Assembly (NCBI RefSeq): GCF_002238045.1
Contig: NZ_NBYO01000002.1
Location: 682,001 to 746,000 of the forward strand
DNA length: 64,000 nucleotides
Origin: Notoacmeibacter marinus
Lineage (GTDB): Bacteria > Pseudomonadota > Alphaproteobacteria > Rhizobiales > Rhizobiaceae
Reading direction: 5' to 3'
The notes under the pieces: generated by a model
Database searches by the model: none
Seen by the model: the letters and a program-made list of their open reading frames with translations, nothing else
What the model was told of the DNA's origin: nothing
Program-made: the position numbers and the translations under genes
In this document: positions 39,582-47,441 of the stretch, in pieces
Position numbering within the stretch: the stretch's first letter is position 1
Layout: each line of letters opens with the position of its first letter

Positions 39582-39688
39582 GGTTGTGTCCTTTCATAAA
39601 GCGACATGGTTTGCGTGTTCTGCCCTTCTTTGCGCACCCGGTGGCCGGCGTGCGGGAAGGACGATTGCAACCCCAATTCGGGCGGCTG
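39582..39688 (-). promoter_or_regulatory. ROSE-like RNA thermometer in the hsp20 5'UTR
   Basis: The 3'-terminal hairpin (39606-39587) reads TGTC-G-CTTT-ATG-AAAG-GACA: the Shine-Dalgarno AAGGA is paired and a single G bulges opposite it, which is the defining ROSE arrangement (U-C-G-C-U...AGGA). Farther upstream CCTTC/GAAGG and GCAC/GTGC form a second larger hairpin. ROSE elements control small heat-shock genes in rhizobia. Identified by eye, not by a covariance search. Confidence 0.8.
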
Positions 39689-39694
39689 CGGACC

Positions 39695-39725
39695 ATATGT
39701 GGGAAGTCGAATTTTCCGGTTCAAG
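39695..39725 (-). promoter_or_regulatory. Sigma-32 (RpoH)-like promoter of hsp20
   Basis: On the minus strand CTTGAA (39725-39720) and CCCACATAT (39703-39695), spaced 16 nt, approximate the heat-shock consensus CTTGAAA/CCCCATNT. The start would fall near 39688, giving a UTR of about 107 nt that contains the ROSE element. Confidence 0.6.
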
Positions 39726-39850
39726 ACTTTCAAATGATAGTGCGAAACACCCTGCCTTATTTGCGCCGCAACTCTGAATGCCGCCTGAACGCTCTCTTCG
39801 GGCTGGGTTCAACCGGGCCCCGTTACAACCGGTCAAGCTTCGGCTCTCGG

Positions 39851-39920
39851 AAGGGACCGGAGCCGCCGGGTGGACGGATCCGTCCCTTCTCCGATCCGCC
39901 CGGCTCCTTCTTCTTTTTAA
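39851..39920 (+). promoter_or_regulatory. Overlapping hairpins with T-run: terminator/antiterminator-like
   Basis: AAGGGAC (39851-39857) pairs with GTCCCTT (39882-39888). Alternatively GGAGCC (39859-39864) pairs with GGCTCC (39902-39907), reinforced by an inner GGGTGGA/TCCGCCC helix and followed by TTCTTCTTTTT. The two folds share bases and exclude each other. The second is a plausible Rho-independent terminator. No plus-strand gene ends here; the next gene begins at 40009, so a leader attenuator is one reading. The inner GGACGGATCCGTCC is itself palindromic. Confidence 0.45.
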
Positions 39921-39934
39921 GTGATGACCTCTGC

Positions 39935-39970
39935 GACCCCGTTCACGCGTTGCCTTGCGTGAATGGGGTC
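39935..39970 (+). repeat. 14-bp inverted repeat before the hydrolase gene
   Basis: GACCCCGTTCACGC (39935-39948) and GCGTGAATGGGGTC (39957-39970) pair over 14 bp with one G-U, with an 8-nt loop. No T-run follows on either strand. It lies 38 bp before the start at 40009. Confidence 0.6.
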
Positions 39971-40008
39971 ATTATGCCTTGAGCACCAAGGAAAGACGGA
40001 ACGCACCT

Positions 40009-41013
40009 ATGGCCTCGCAGGCAGAGCTTCGACATCGGCACGAGGAACGGCCCTTGCTGGACGCCGGACCCGAGGGCGTTCTATTCCAGATGGATGGCAA
40101 CCCGATGCCGCCCCTGATCGACGCCGGTCATCTGCAGGTCGAAGACGATCAGCACATTCGCTATGCTCGGTTTGCGGCGCGCAAAGCGCCCAAACGCGGC
40201 ACAATCGTTCTGTTGAGCGGCCGCAACGAAACCATCGAAAAGCTGTTCGAAACGATCAATGATCTGGGCGGTTTTGGCTTCGATGTCGTGACATTCGATT
40301 GGCGTGGCCAGGGCGGCTCATCGCGTCTGCTACGCAACCCGAACAAGGGCTATCTGGACAGTTTCGACACCTGGCGGGACGACATCGAGGCGATCTTCCG
40401 GCAGGTCGTGCTGCCGGACTGCCGTGGCCCCTACTATCTGCTCGCCCATTCCTCCGGCGCGCTCGCCGCCCTTTATGCCGGGCCGAACCTCCTGACACGG
40501 GTCTCACGCATGGTCCTGCTGTCGCCATTTGTCGGTTTCGGGCCTCTGCCGCTGCCGCCGAACTGGGTGGGGCGCATCGCACACTGGCTGGTCGCGCTCG
40601 GTCTCGGTTCGATCACGATGTGGGGCAAGGCCAAACCCGACGCCGCCAAACCGTTCGTTACCAATCGCCTGACATCGGATGCGGCGCGCTATGCGCGAAA
40701 CAGAAAGATCGCCGAAGAGCGCCCCGACCTGACGCTGGGTGGGCCGACGGTCGCCTGGGTCGATGCCGCGGCCCGGGCCATTGCCAGGGTCAATGCACCA
40801 TCTCATTATTCGCATATCAAGACGCCGACGCTGTTCGTGATCGCCGGTTCCGACCGCGTGGTGTCCGCGCCGGCCGGCGCGCGGCTGGCGGGCGTCATGC
40901 GTTCTGCCGCGTCGGTCACGGTGGACGGCGCGAAACACGAATTGCTTCAGGAAGCCGATCTGTTCCGCGAGCAGGCTCTCGCCGCTATCGACGCCTTCTT
41001 CCGTGACGATTGA
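40009..41013 (+). CDS. Alpha/beta hydrolase (lysophospholipase-like)
   Basis: 334 aa, no signal peptide. Serine-hydrolase fold of the lysophospholipase/monoglyceride-lipase type: FDWRGQGGSSR after the second strand, nucleophile elbow AHSSGA, a helical cap (NWVGRIAHWLVALGLGSIT), then TLFVIAGSDRVV (acid) and GAKHELLQE (histidine). PldB-type proteins hydrolyse lysophospholipids or monoacylglycerols. The ATG at 40009 is preferred; the open frame begins at 39955 inside the inverted repeat. A structured region lies upstream. It is convergent with hisN. Confidence 0.88.
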   Translation: MASQAELRHRHEERPLLDAGPEGVLFQMDGNPMPPLIDAGHLQVEDDQHIRYARFAARKAPKRGTIVLLSGRNETIEKLFETINDLGGFGFDVVTFDWRGQGGSSRLLRNPNKGYLDSFDTWRDDIEAIFRQVVLPDCRGPYYLLAHSSGALAALYAGPNLLTRVSRMVLLSPFVGFGPLPLPPNWVGRIAHWLVALGLGSITMWGKAKPDAAKPFVTNRLTSDAARYARNRKIAEERPDLTLGGPTVAWVDAAARAIARVNAPSHYSHIKTPTLFVIAGSDRVVSAPAGARLAGVMRSAASVTVDGAKHELLQEADLFREQALAAIDAFFRDD

Positions 41014-41028
41014 GACGCGCGGCCAGAC

Positions 41029-41823
41029 TTAGCCGCCGCGCAAACGCTCGCAGGCCGCATCGTATAAATCGGGGGTTGCAGCTGCGACGATCGTGCCGGC
41101 GTCTTCGGCCGGGCCGCCATCGGCGCGTCCGATCGTGCCGCCGGCCTGCCGGACAAGCGGGATGAGCGCCATGATGTCGTAGCTGTTCAGCCCCGGTTCG
41201 ACCACGAGATCGGCCTGCCCCGACGCCAGCATGGCGAAACCGTAGCAATCCGCGCCATAGCGATGCAGCTTGATACTTCCGAGCAGACGTTCGAAACCCA
41301 CCGCCTCGTCGCCGCGCCAAAGATGCGGATCGGTGGTGAACAGACGCGCGGCCGAAAGTGTCCGGCAATCGCTGACGCGAAGATCGCGCGATCCGAATCG
41401 ACTTTCGACGAAGGCGCGCTCGCCATCGGCGATGAAGGTCTCGCCGAGATAGGGCTGCGCCAGAAGGCCCGCAACGGCGGTGCCATCCTCCACCAGCCCG
41501 ACCAATGTGCCCCAGAGCGGTACCCCGCAAATGAAGGACCGCGTGCCGTCGACCGGATCGATCACCCATTGGCGGGCTGCATCGGCACGGACCGTGCCGA
41601 ACTCTTCGCCCTCGATGCCGTCATCCGGGAAACGCTCTTCGATAGCTTGGCGGATGGCGCGCTCGGCCGCCCGGTCCGCTTCCGTGACCGGATCGAACGC
41701 CGCATGCTCCTTGTTGTCCACGGCGATCGGCTCGCGAAAACGCGGCAGTGTCTCGCGCGCGGCGCACTGCGCCAGCTCACGCAGAAACGCTGCCATTTCA
41801 GCAGGATCGGTCGCATTGTTCAT
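41029..41823 (-). CDS. hisN: Histidinol-phosphatase, inositol monophosphatase family
   Basis: 264 aa Mg2+-dependent phosphatase. Metal-site motifs EEFG (after IEG), WVIDPVDGTRSFICG and the C-terminal GLNSYDIMALIPLVRQAGG are complete. The WVIDPVDGTRSF-I pattern is typical of the HisN group that completes histidine synthesis in alphaproteobacteria, though other IMP-family roles are possible. Start ATG at 41823 has a weak Shine-Dalgarno. It lies 23 bp after the N-formylglutamate amidohydrolase gene in the same direction, probably one operon. Confidence 0.85.
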   Translation of the reverse strand: MNNATDPAEMAAFLRELAQCAARETLPRFREPIAVDNKEHAAFDPVTEADRAAERAIRQAIEERFPDDGIEGEEFGTVRADAARQWVIDPVDGTRSFICGVPLWGTLVGLVEDGTAVAGLLAQPYLGETFIADGERAFVESRFGSRDLRVSDCRTLSAARLFTTDPHLWRGDEAVGFERLLGSIKLHRYGADCYGFAMLASGQADLVVEPGLNSYDIMALIPLVRQAGGTIGRADGGPAEDAGTIVAAATPDLYDAACERLRGG

Positions 41824-41846
41824 CGGAAGGGCCTGCAAGTGTCGGT

Positions 41847-42737
41847 TTATTCGGCAGCGGCGGGCGTAGCGCGCATCCATTCCGCTGGCAAGCGGCTCAA
41901 TTCTTCCACGAACACCGTAAGGGTCCCGCAGAGCGCATCGAAATCCCGTGTCCTCTGATAGGTCTTCTCATCCAGATAGAGCGCGCGATTGATCTCGATC
42001 TGCAGGGCGTGGCGCATATGTGCCGGCCGGCCGTAACGCTCGGTGATGAAGCCGCCGGCATAGGGCCGGTTATGCGCCACGCGGAAACCGGCATCGCGCA
42101 GCAGCCGGATCGCTTGTTCGGAAAGGGCCGGATGGCATGCCGTGCCGAAGCGGTCGCCCACAATGATGTCCGGCGTCGGCCCGGCATCGGCAAAGCGTGT
42201 CGTCGAGGGCATGGAATGACAGTCGACGAGAATGGCTTGGCCGAACCGGTCGAAGGTCTCTTCGATCAGCGCCGACAGACAATCGTGATAGGGCATGTAG
42301 AGCGCTTCGATCCGCTCCAGCGCCTCGCTGGCCGGCAGCTTTTCCCGATAGATCGGCTGCCCTTCTGCAACGATGCGCGGCACCGTGCCGAGCCCGCCGG
42401 CCACGCGCGGCGAGCGGCTGTTGATGCCCGCCGGCAGATCGCCGGAAAACATCCGCGGGTCCAGTTCGAACGGCTCGCGATTTACATCCAGATAGGCGCG
42501 CGGAAAATGCGCCATCATGAGCGGCGCGCCGAGCGCGACGACATTTGTGAACAGCTCATCCACAAAAACGTCTTCGCTGCGACGAACCCCATTGGCGTCG
42601 AGGCGGCTGGATGCGATGAAGCGTCGCGGATAATGACGTCCGCTATGCGGCGAGTTGAAGAGGAAAGGAATGGTCTGCGTGGCCGGTATGCGAACCGAAA
42701 AGGGTACCACGGTTTCGAAATCGGAATGAACGCTCAT
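41847..42737 (-). CDS. N-formylglutamate amidohydrolase
   Basis: 296 aa. FGase-family enzyme, expected to release formate from N-formyl-L-glutamate as in histidine breakdown. Motifs: PFLFNSPHSGRHYP, the SEDVFVDELF metal-site segment, DVNREPFELDPRMF, LVDCHSMP and YGRPAHMRHALQIEINRALY. Other hut genes are absent from the window. It is divergent from cpdR (158 bp) and upstream of hisN; this trio order is common in Hyphomicrobiales. Confidence 0.9.
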   Translation of the reverse strand: MSVHSDFETVVPFSVRIPATQTIPFLFNSPHSGRHYPRRFIASSRLDANGVRRSEDVFVDELFTNVVALGAPLMMAHFPRAYLDVNREPFELDPRMFSGDLPAGINSRSPRVAGGLGTVPRIVAEGQPIYREKLPASEALERIEALYMPYHDCLSALIEETFDRFGQAILVDCHSMPSTTRFADAGPTPDIIVGDRFGTACHPALSEQAIRLLRDAGFRVAHNRPYAGGFITERYGRPAHMRHALQIEINRALYLDEKTYQRTRDFDALCGTLTVFVEELSRLPAEWMRATPAAAE

Positions 42738-42803
42738 GAACCCACTGTCTTCAACAGATCGCGGAACAATGTCATGGACGAAAGGTCCAGTCCAGCCATA
42801 CCG

Positions 42804-42818
42804 TTTACCTCTTCTTTA
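42804..42818 (+). promoter_or_regulatory. CtrA-box-like site upstream of cpdR
   Basis: TTTA-CCTCTTC-TTTA has the 7-nt spacing of the CtrA box (TTAA-N7-TTAA) but each half-site deviates at one base. It is 78 bp before the cpdR start. cpdR is part of the CtrA circuit in alphaproteobacteria, which makes the site worth noting. Confidence 0.25.
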
Positions 42819-42895
42819 CCCGGTTCCATCCATATGGTTAACAAAGTCGGAACCTCCACCGGGCGCTTTCGCCCGCCACAGCTTTGGAACAAGCG

Positions 42896-43258
42896 ATGAA
42901 GCGAATTCTCCTCGCCGAAGACGATAACGACATGCGCCGCTTCCTGGTTCGCGCGCTCGAGCGGGCCGGCTATGCGGTCATCGATTTCGACAATGGCGCC
43001 AGCGCATACGATATTTTGCGCGAAGAGCCGTTCAATCTGCTGCTGACCGATATCGTGATGCCGGAAATGGACGGGATCGAACTGGCCCGCAAGGCCACCG
43101 AGATCGACCCCGACCTGAAGGTCATGTTCATCACCGGCTTCGCCGCCGTCGCGCTGAACCCCGATTCGAACGCGCCGAAGGATGCCAAGGTGCTGTCCAA
43201 GCCGTTCCATCTGCGCGACCTCGTCGACGAGGTGGAGAAAATGCTTCAGGCGGCCTGA
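42896..43258 (+). CDS. cpdR: Single-domain response regulator CpdR
   Basis: 120 aa receiver domain with no output domain. Acceptor Asp52 (LLTDIVMPEMDG), acidic pair ED9-D10, Thr in FITGFAA and Lys in LSKPFHLRDLV are in place. This sequence pattern is that of CpdR, which in its unphosphorylated form directs ClpXP to the pole and drives degradation of CtrA and other cell-cycle proteins; its phosphate comes from the CckA-ChpT relay. Start ATG at 42896. tRNA-Val follows 88 bp downstream. Confidence 0.93.
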   Translation: MKRILLAEDDNDMRRFLVRALERAGYAVIDFDNGASAYDILREEPFNLLLTDIVMPEMDGIELARKATEIDPDLKVMFITGFAAVALNPDSNAPKDAKVLSKPFHLRDLVDEVEKMLQAA

Positions 43259-43303
43259 GGCTTTCGCACCCTGCATCGGTGGAAAAACCGGCGCGATTAG
43301 CCA

Positions 43304-43332
43304 TTGACGATTCCGGGCGGGCATGATTAATG
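43304..43332 (+). promoter_or_regulatory. Promoter of tRNA-Val
   Basis: TTGACG (43304-43309) and TTAATG (43327-43332) with a 17-nt spacer. The start falls about 8 nt before the mature tRNA. Confidence 0.6.
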
Positions 43333-43346
43333 CCGCCCTCACGGAT

Positions 43347-43421
43347 GGGCGTGTAGCTCAGCGGGAGAGCACTTCGTTGACATCGAAGGGGTCACAGGTT
43401 CAATCCCTGTCACGCCCACCA
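43347..43421 (+). tRNA. tRNA-Val (anticodon GAC), CCA encoded
   Basis: A 75-nt cloverleaf: acceptor GGGCGTG/CACGCCC (7 bp), D arm GCTC/GAGC, anticodon arm CTTCG-TTGACAT-CGAAG with anticodon GAC, T arm ACAGG-TTCAATC-CCTGT, discriminator A and an encoded CCA. All stems are fully paired. Confidence 0.97.
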
Positions 43422-43491
43422 TCCGTTCCCCACGACTGACCGATCTGCCAAAATCGCGCCGCCCGAACCACGGCCGGCGTCGTTTCTGCTG

Positions 43492-44742
43492 TCAGAATCG
43501 CCCTGGATCGAACGCCGTCACCGTCACGGCCGGAGGGCGACCCGCCGCAAGCGCCGCCACCAGTTCCGCCGTGCCCGCCGACTGCGTCAGTCCGAGATGG
43601 CCGTGACCGAAGGCGTAGATCACGCGATCCGCTGCGGACGAGCGACCGATGACGGGCAGGCTGTCGGGCAGCGAGGGACGGAACCCCATCCATCGCGTCC
43701 CGCTCGTCGGCTCGAACCCGTTCAGGAAGCGCGCGGCCTTGCGGACAAGCACATCGGCGCGCCTGTAATTGGGCGGCAGGGACAGCCCGCCGAGTTCGAC
43801 CGCGCCGCCGACACGCAGCCCCTCGCCGATTCGCGTCACCACGAAACCGTGATCGCTAAAGGTCAGATGGGTCCTCAGGTCGAAACCGGCTTGCGGAAAG
43901 GTCGTATTGTAGCCGCGCTCGGTCTCCAGCGGGATTCGCTCGCCCAGCGTCGCGGCCAGACGGTGCGACCACGCCCCGGCGGCCACGACCACCTGCCCTG
44001 CATGAAGCACGCCCCTGCCCGTTTCGACCTCGACGCCGCCTTCCACGGGTCGCAGGGCGCGAACGTCCATTGTCTCGATCGCGCCGCCGGCTGCGGTGAA
44101 TCGCCCCGCGAGATGGTCCGTCCATCGGGCCGGATCGACTGTGTTGATCCAGCCGGGCGTGAAGCCCGCATGGGTGAAGCGGCAATCGAGGCCCGGTTGA
44201 ATGTCGGCAATGGCGTCGCGGCTATCCAGAAGGTCGAATGCGATCCCATGACGCCGCCTTTCCTCCCATGACGGCAGGCTGGCCTTGAAGCTGGCCTCCC
44301 CCTCATAGAGCTGCAATTGGCCTTCGCGCCGCATGAAGGGCTCGCCGTCGACCCTGGCGATCAACCGTTCCAGCGCCGCCTGCGACAGCCGCATCAGATC
44401 GGACTGCGCCTGCACCGCAGCCACGTAGCGATCCTTCCGGCTCGCCCGCCAGAAACGCAGCATCCAGGGCGCGATCCGAAGCGCATAGGCCGGTGGAATC
44501 GACAGTGGCCCCAGCGGGTCGAGCAGCCATTTCGGCGCCTTGCGCATGATCCCGGGCGTCGCCAGCGGCTCGATCTCCGGAAAGGCAAAGGCGCCCGCAT
44601 TGCCGAAGGAGGTTTCCGCCGCCACGCCCTCACGGTCCACGATGCGGACCGTGAGGCCCTCCGCCTGCAGCGCAAGCGCCGCGGTGACGCCGATAATGCC
44701 GGCCCCGATGACGACGATCTCGTTCGATTTCGGTTGCGCCAT
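43492..44742 (-). CDS. FAD-dependent D-amino acid (cis-4-hydroxy-D-proline) dehydrogenase
   Basis: 416 aa DadA/DAAO-family flavoenzyme. N-terminal FAD motif VVIGAGIIGVTAALALQAEG, then substrate domain, and a C-terminal GFRPSLPDSLPVIGRS...GHGHLGLTQSAGTAEL closure. Gene context points to oxidation of cis-4-hydroxy-D-proline to 1-pyrroline-4-hydroxy-2-carboxylate, the second step of hydroxyproline catabolism. AGGAGG precedes the ATG at 44742. It follows the epimerase after 69 bp in the same direction. Without context it would only be a D-amino acid dehydrogenase. Confidence 0.85.
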   Translation of the reverse strand: MAQPKSNEIVVIGAGIIGVTAALALQAEGLTVRIVDREGVAAETSFGNAGAFAFPEIEPLATPGIMRKAPKWLLDPLGPLSIPPAYALRIAPWMLRFWRASRKDRYVAAVQAQSDLMRLSQAALERLIARVDGEPFMRREGQLQLYEGEASFKASLPSWEERRRHGIAFDLLDSRDAIADIQPGLDCRFTHAGFTPGWINTVDPARWTDHLAGRFTAAGGAIETMDVRALRPVEGGVEVETGRGVLHAGQVVVAAGAWSHRLAATLGERIPLETERGYNTTFPQAGFDLRTHLTFSDHGFVVTRIGEGLRVGGAVELGGLSLPPNYRRADVLVRKAARFLNGFEPTSGTRWMGFRPSLPDSLPVIGRSSAADRVIYAFGHGHLGLTQSAGTAELVAALAAGRPPAVTVTAFDPGRF

Positions 44743-44811
44743 GGCGAACCTCCTGGCTGGGCGGACAAACACGCCGTTCTGCTGCGACGACACGCCGCAC
44801 AGCGCGACGGA

Positions 44812-45726
44812 TCAGACGGCGATGCCGCGCCGGTAGGGGTCGCTCTCGTCGAAGATCAGCGTGCTCTCGGCCATCACCCACGCACTGCCGGTGATGGAGG
44901 GGATCACGCCGCCATGGTCGCCCTTCCGGTAGCGCAGCCGATAGGTGCTGCCGATCACGCTTTCCTGCACGATCTCTTCGCCCTCGGCGAGCCGGCCGTC
45001 TGCGGCGAGGCAGGCCAGCCGCGCCGAACAGCCCGTACCGCACGGCGAGCGGTCATAGGCGTCGTCGGGGCACAGAACGAAATTGCGGCCATGGTTCGCC
45101 GGGTCGTCGGCCGGGCCGCACAGCATCACGTGATCGATGTCGTGGCCCGCCGCCAGAACCGCCTCGCGGATCGCCATGGCGGTTTCGGTCAGTTGATGGG
45201 TGTTCGAGGGCGTCACCGGAACCGGGCTCGGATCGACGATGAAGAAGGCGTTGCCGCCATAGGCGACATCGCCCGAAACCGTGCCGACCCCGGCGATCTC
45301 CACTGTCACGCCAGCCGCGATGCGCCGGCTTTCGATATTGGTGACGGTGACGGTGTTGGCGTCCAGCAGATCGACGGTCACGATGCCGGCGGGGGTTTCG
45401 ATCCGGTGCCGACCGAGGCCGATACGTCTGAGACGGTGCAGCGTCACCGCAAGGCCGATCGTGCCGTGGCCGCACATGCCGAGCACCGCGCCGGCATCGA
45501 AATGGATGACGCCCGCCGCGCAGTCCGGATCGACCGGCTCGACGACAAGCGCGCAGACCATCGCCACCTGTCCGCGCGGCTCCAGCACCACCGAGCGGCA
45601 GAACTCCAGATGATCGCTCGCGAGCCGCGCCGCGCGCTTCGCCAGAGGGCCGGAGCCGAGATCCGGCCCGCCATCGAGGATGACGCGCGTCGGCTCACCG
45701 CCCGTATGGCTGTCGATCACATGCAT
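44812..45726 (-). CDS. 4-Hydroxyproline epimerase
   Basis: 304 aa proline-racemase-family enzyme that interconverts trans-4-hydroxy-L-proline and cis-4-hydroxy-D-proline. Both catalytic cysteines are present: Cys85 in MCGHGTIG and Cys229 in SPCGTG. That pair separates epimerases from the related trans-3-hydroxyproline dehydratases, where the first is Thr. IDSHTGGEPTRV at the N-terminus is the family opening. It overlaps the preceding deaminase gene by 10 nt (start 45726, upstream stop 45717), a coupled operon. Confidence 0.92.
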   Translation of the reverse strand: MHVIDSHTGGEPTRVILDGGPDLGSGPLAKRAARLASDHLEFCRSVVLEPRGQVAMVCALVVEPVDPDCAAGVIHFDAGAVLGMCGHGTIGLAVTLHRLRRIGLGRHRIETPAGIVTVDLLDANTVTVTNIESRRIAAGVTVEIAGVGTVSGDVAYGGNAFFIVDPSPVPVTPSNTHQLTETAMAIREAVLAAGHDIDHVMLCGPADDPANHGRNFVLCPDDAYDRSPCGTGCSARLACLAADGRLAEGEEIVQESVIGSTYRLRYRKGDHGGVIPSITGSAWVMAESTLIFDESDPYRRGIAV

Positions 45727-46676
45727 TCGGCGATGACCCCGCCCTGCTTCGACCAGTTAGCGAACCACCGGATGAAGCGGTGGAACTGCGCCTCGCAGAA
45801 CCGTGCCTGCGAGGCCGAGAGCTCGTCCGTCTCGTTGATGTTGAGGCGGTATTCCTCTTCGCCCTTCAGCACCATGAGATGTTTGAAATAGAGCACCAGA
45901 TCGACGCCCTCGTCGAATTTCGCGAGCACAGAGAAGGCGTCGGCCAGTTCGCGGGCGCGCAGATCCGCTTCGGGGCAGCCTTCCGCCGCGCGTTTCGACA
46001 GCGCCACCTGCAGCAGCGTTTCCTTCGGGAAGATCGAGCCGATGCCGGTAATCGCGCCAGCCGCGCCGCAGCGCACGAAGCCGTGATAGACCTCGGTGTC
46101 GACGCCGACCATCAGGATCACCTCATCGTCGCGCGAGGTGATGTGCTCCGCCGCGTAGCTGAGATCGGCGCTGCCGCCGAACTCCTTGAACCCGACCAGA
46201 TTGGGGTGCGCATCGCGCAGCGCGAAGAAGAGATCGGCCCGCGTCGTATAGCCGTAATAGGGGCTGTTATAGATGATCGCCGGTACATTCGGCGCGGCGT
46301 CGAGGATCGCCGTGAAATGGTTGCGCTGGGCGGCGGCGGAGAGCCCCCGCGACAGGACGCGCGGAATGACCATCAGCCCCGCCGCGCCGACCTTTTCGGC
46401 ATGGGCGGCATGGGCGACGGCGGAGGCGGTGTTGATCGCGCCAGTGCCGACCACGACCGGCACGCCGGCTTTCGTCAGCCGCTCCACGCCCTCCATCCGC
46501 TGCGCATCCGACAGAAGCGGCCAGTCGCCGCACGAGCCGCAATAGACCACGCCGGACATGCCGGCATCCACCAGTTCCCGACCCTTGCTCACCAGAGCGT
46601 CGAAATCGGGCTGGCGATCCGCCGTGCACGGCGTAAGAAGCGCCGGAATGGTGCCGAAGAAGACGTCCCTGTTCAT
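45717..46676 (-). CDS. Pyrroline-4-hydroxy-2-carboxylate deaminase (DapA family)
   Basis: 319 aa. N-acetylneuraminate-lyase/dihydrodipicolinate-synthase fold with Schiff-base Lys164 (VGFKEFGG) and IIYNSPYYGY (catalytic tyrosine region 139-141). By context it deaminates and dehydrates the pyrroline to 2-oxoglutarate semialdehyde. Start ATG at 46676 with AGGGAG upstream; the frame is open further upstream to 46751. First gene of the minus operon, divergent from the XRE-cupin regulator. A dapA role is unlikely given the neighbours. Confidence 0.87.
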   Translation of the reverse strand: MNRDVFFGTIPALLTPCTADRQPDFDALVSKGRELVDAGMSGVVYCGSCGDWPLLSDAQRMEGVERLTKAGVPVVVGTGAINTASAVAHAAHAEKVGAAGLMVIPRVLSRGLSAAAQRNHFTAILDAAPNVPAIIYNSPYYGYTTRADLFFALRDAHPNLVGFKEFGGSADLSYAAEHITSRDDEVILMVGVDTEVYHGFVRCGAAGAITGIGSIFPKETLLQVALSKRAAEGCPEADLRARELADAFSVLAKFDEGVDLVLYFKHLMVLKGEEEYRLNINETDELSASQARFCEAQFHRFIRWFANWSKQGGVIAECM

Positions 46677-46790
46677 TGCGATTTCTCCCTGCGCGACAAT
46701 CGCTCCGTTCGAGCCATGAGCCCGGCCAGGCAGCTTGTCTCCTGATCGCACCTATGCTTAAAGAAAGAAAATTGGTAAGAAAAGAAAAAT

Positions 46791-47441
46791 ATGGCGCAGC
46801 CAGAAAACTTGCGGGACGGGCACCCCGACGCCGATTGGCAGAGCGAGCGCCAGCGGCTGCGCGCCGATCTGGGCGGCCGCATGAAGGCGGAGCGCCAAGC
46901 CGCCGGCCTGACGCTGGAGGCGGCCGCGCAGCGCTCGGGCCTGGCCCTCTCCACCATCCACAAGATCGAGAACGGGCGCGTTTCGCCGAGCTATGAGAAT
47001 CTGGTGCGCATCGCCCGCGCCTATGAGATCGGCATGGAGCGCCTCTTTTCCGCCGATCATGAGAGCCCGCAGACCACCCGCATGACGGTGACGAAAGCGG
47101 GCGAGGGCCGCATCGTCCGCTCGCGCAACTTCGAATATGAGGTGCTGTGCAACGCGCTGGCGGACAAGAAGATCATCCCGCTCGTCACCCTCGTCGAACG
47201 CCGCGCGCCGCTGATCCCAGCCGATCTGGAAGCCCATGACGGCGAAGAGACGCTCTATGTCCTCACCGGCCGCGTCGAACTGGTGGTCGAGCACTACGCG
47301 CCGGTGACGCTGGAGCCGGGCGATTGCGCCTATTTCGACAGCACGCTGAAACACGGGCTGCGGGCGCTCGACGACACCGAAACGAAGATCTTCTGGGCCT
47401 GCACCTATACCGATCTGGGAACGAAGGAGCCGCAGCCATGA
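46791..47441 (+). CDS. XRE-cupin regulator of the hydroxyproline genes
   Basis: 216 aa. An N-terminal HTH_3 domain (RMKAERQAAGLTLEAAAQRSG...STIHKIENGRVSPSYENLVRIARAYE, about 30-88) joined to a C-terminal cupin (EETLYVLTGRVELVVEHYAPVTLEPGDCAYFDSTLKHG) that would bind a small effector. It is divergent from the deaminase gene with an A-rich 114-bp intergenic stretch and no clear Shine-Dalgarno, and its stop overlaps the downstream reductase start (ATGA). Control of the flanking catabolic genes is inferred from this arrangement. Confidence 0.88.
   Translation: MAQPENLRDGHPDADWQSERQRLRADLGGRMKAERQAAGLTLEAAAQRSGLALSTIHKIENGRVSPSYENLVRIARAYEIGMERLFSADHESPQTTRMTVTKAGEGRIVRSRNFEYEVLCNALADKKIIPLVTLVERRAPLIPADLEAHDGEETLYVLTGRVELVVEHYAPVTLEPGDCAYFDSTLKHGLRALDDTETKIFWACTYTDLGTKEPQP

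Noticed and set aside
39777-39930. Possible SRP or 6S RNA
   Set aside because: The GGAAGG-like stretch at 39849 lacks the conserved SRP tetraloop context, and no 6S-type long duplex with a central bubble could be drawn.
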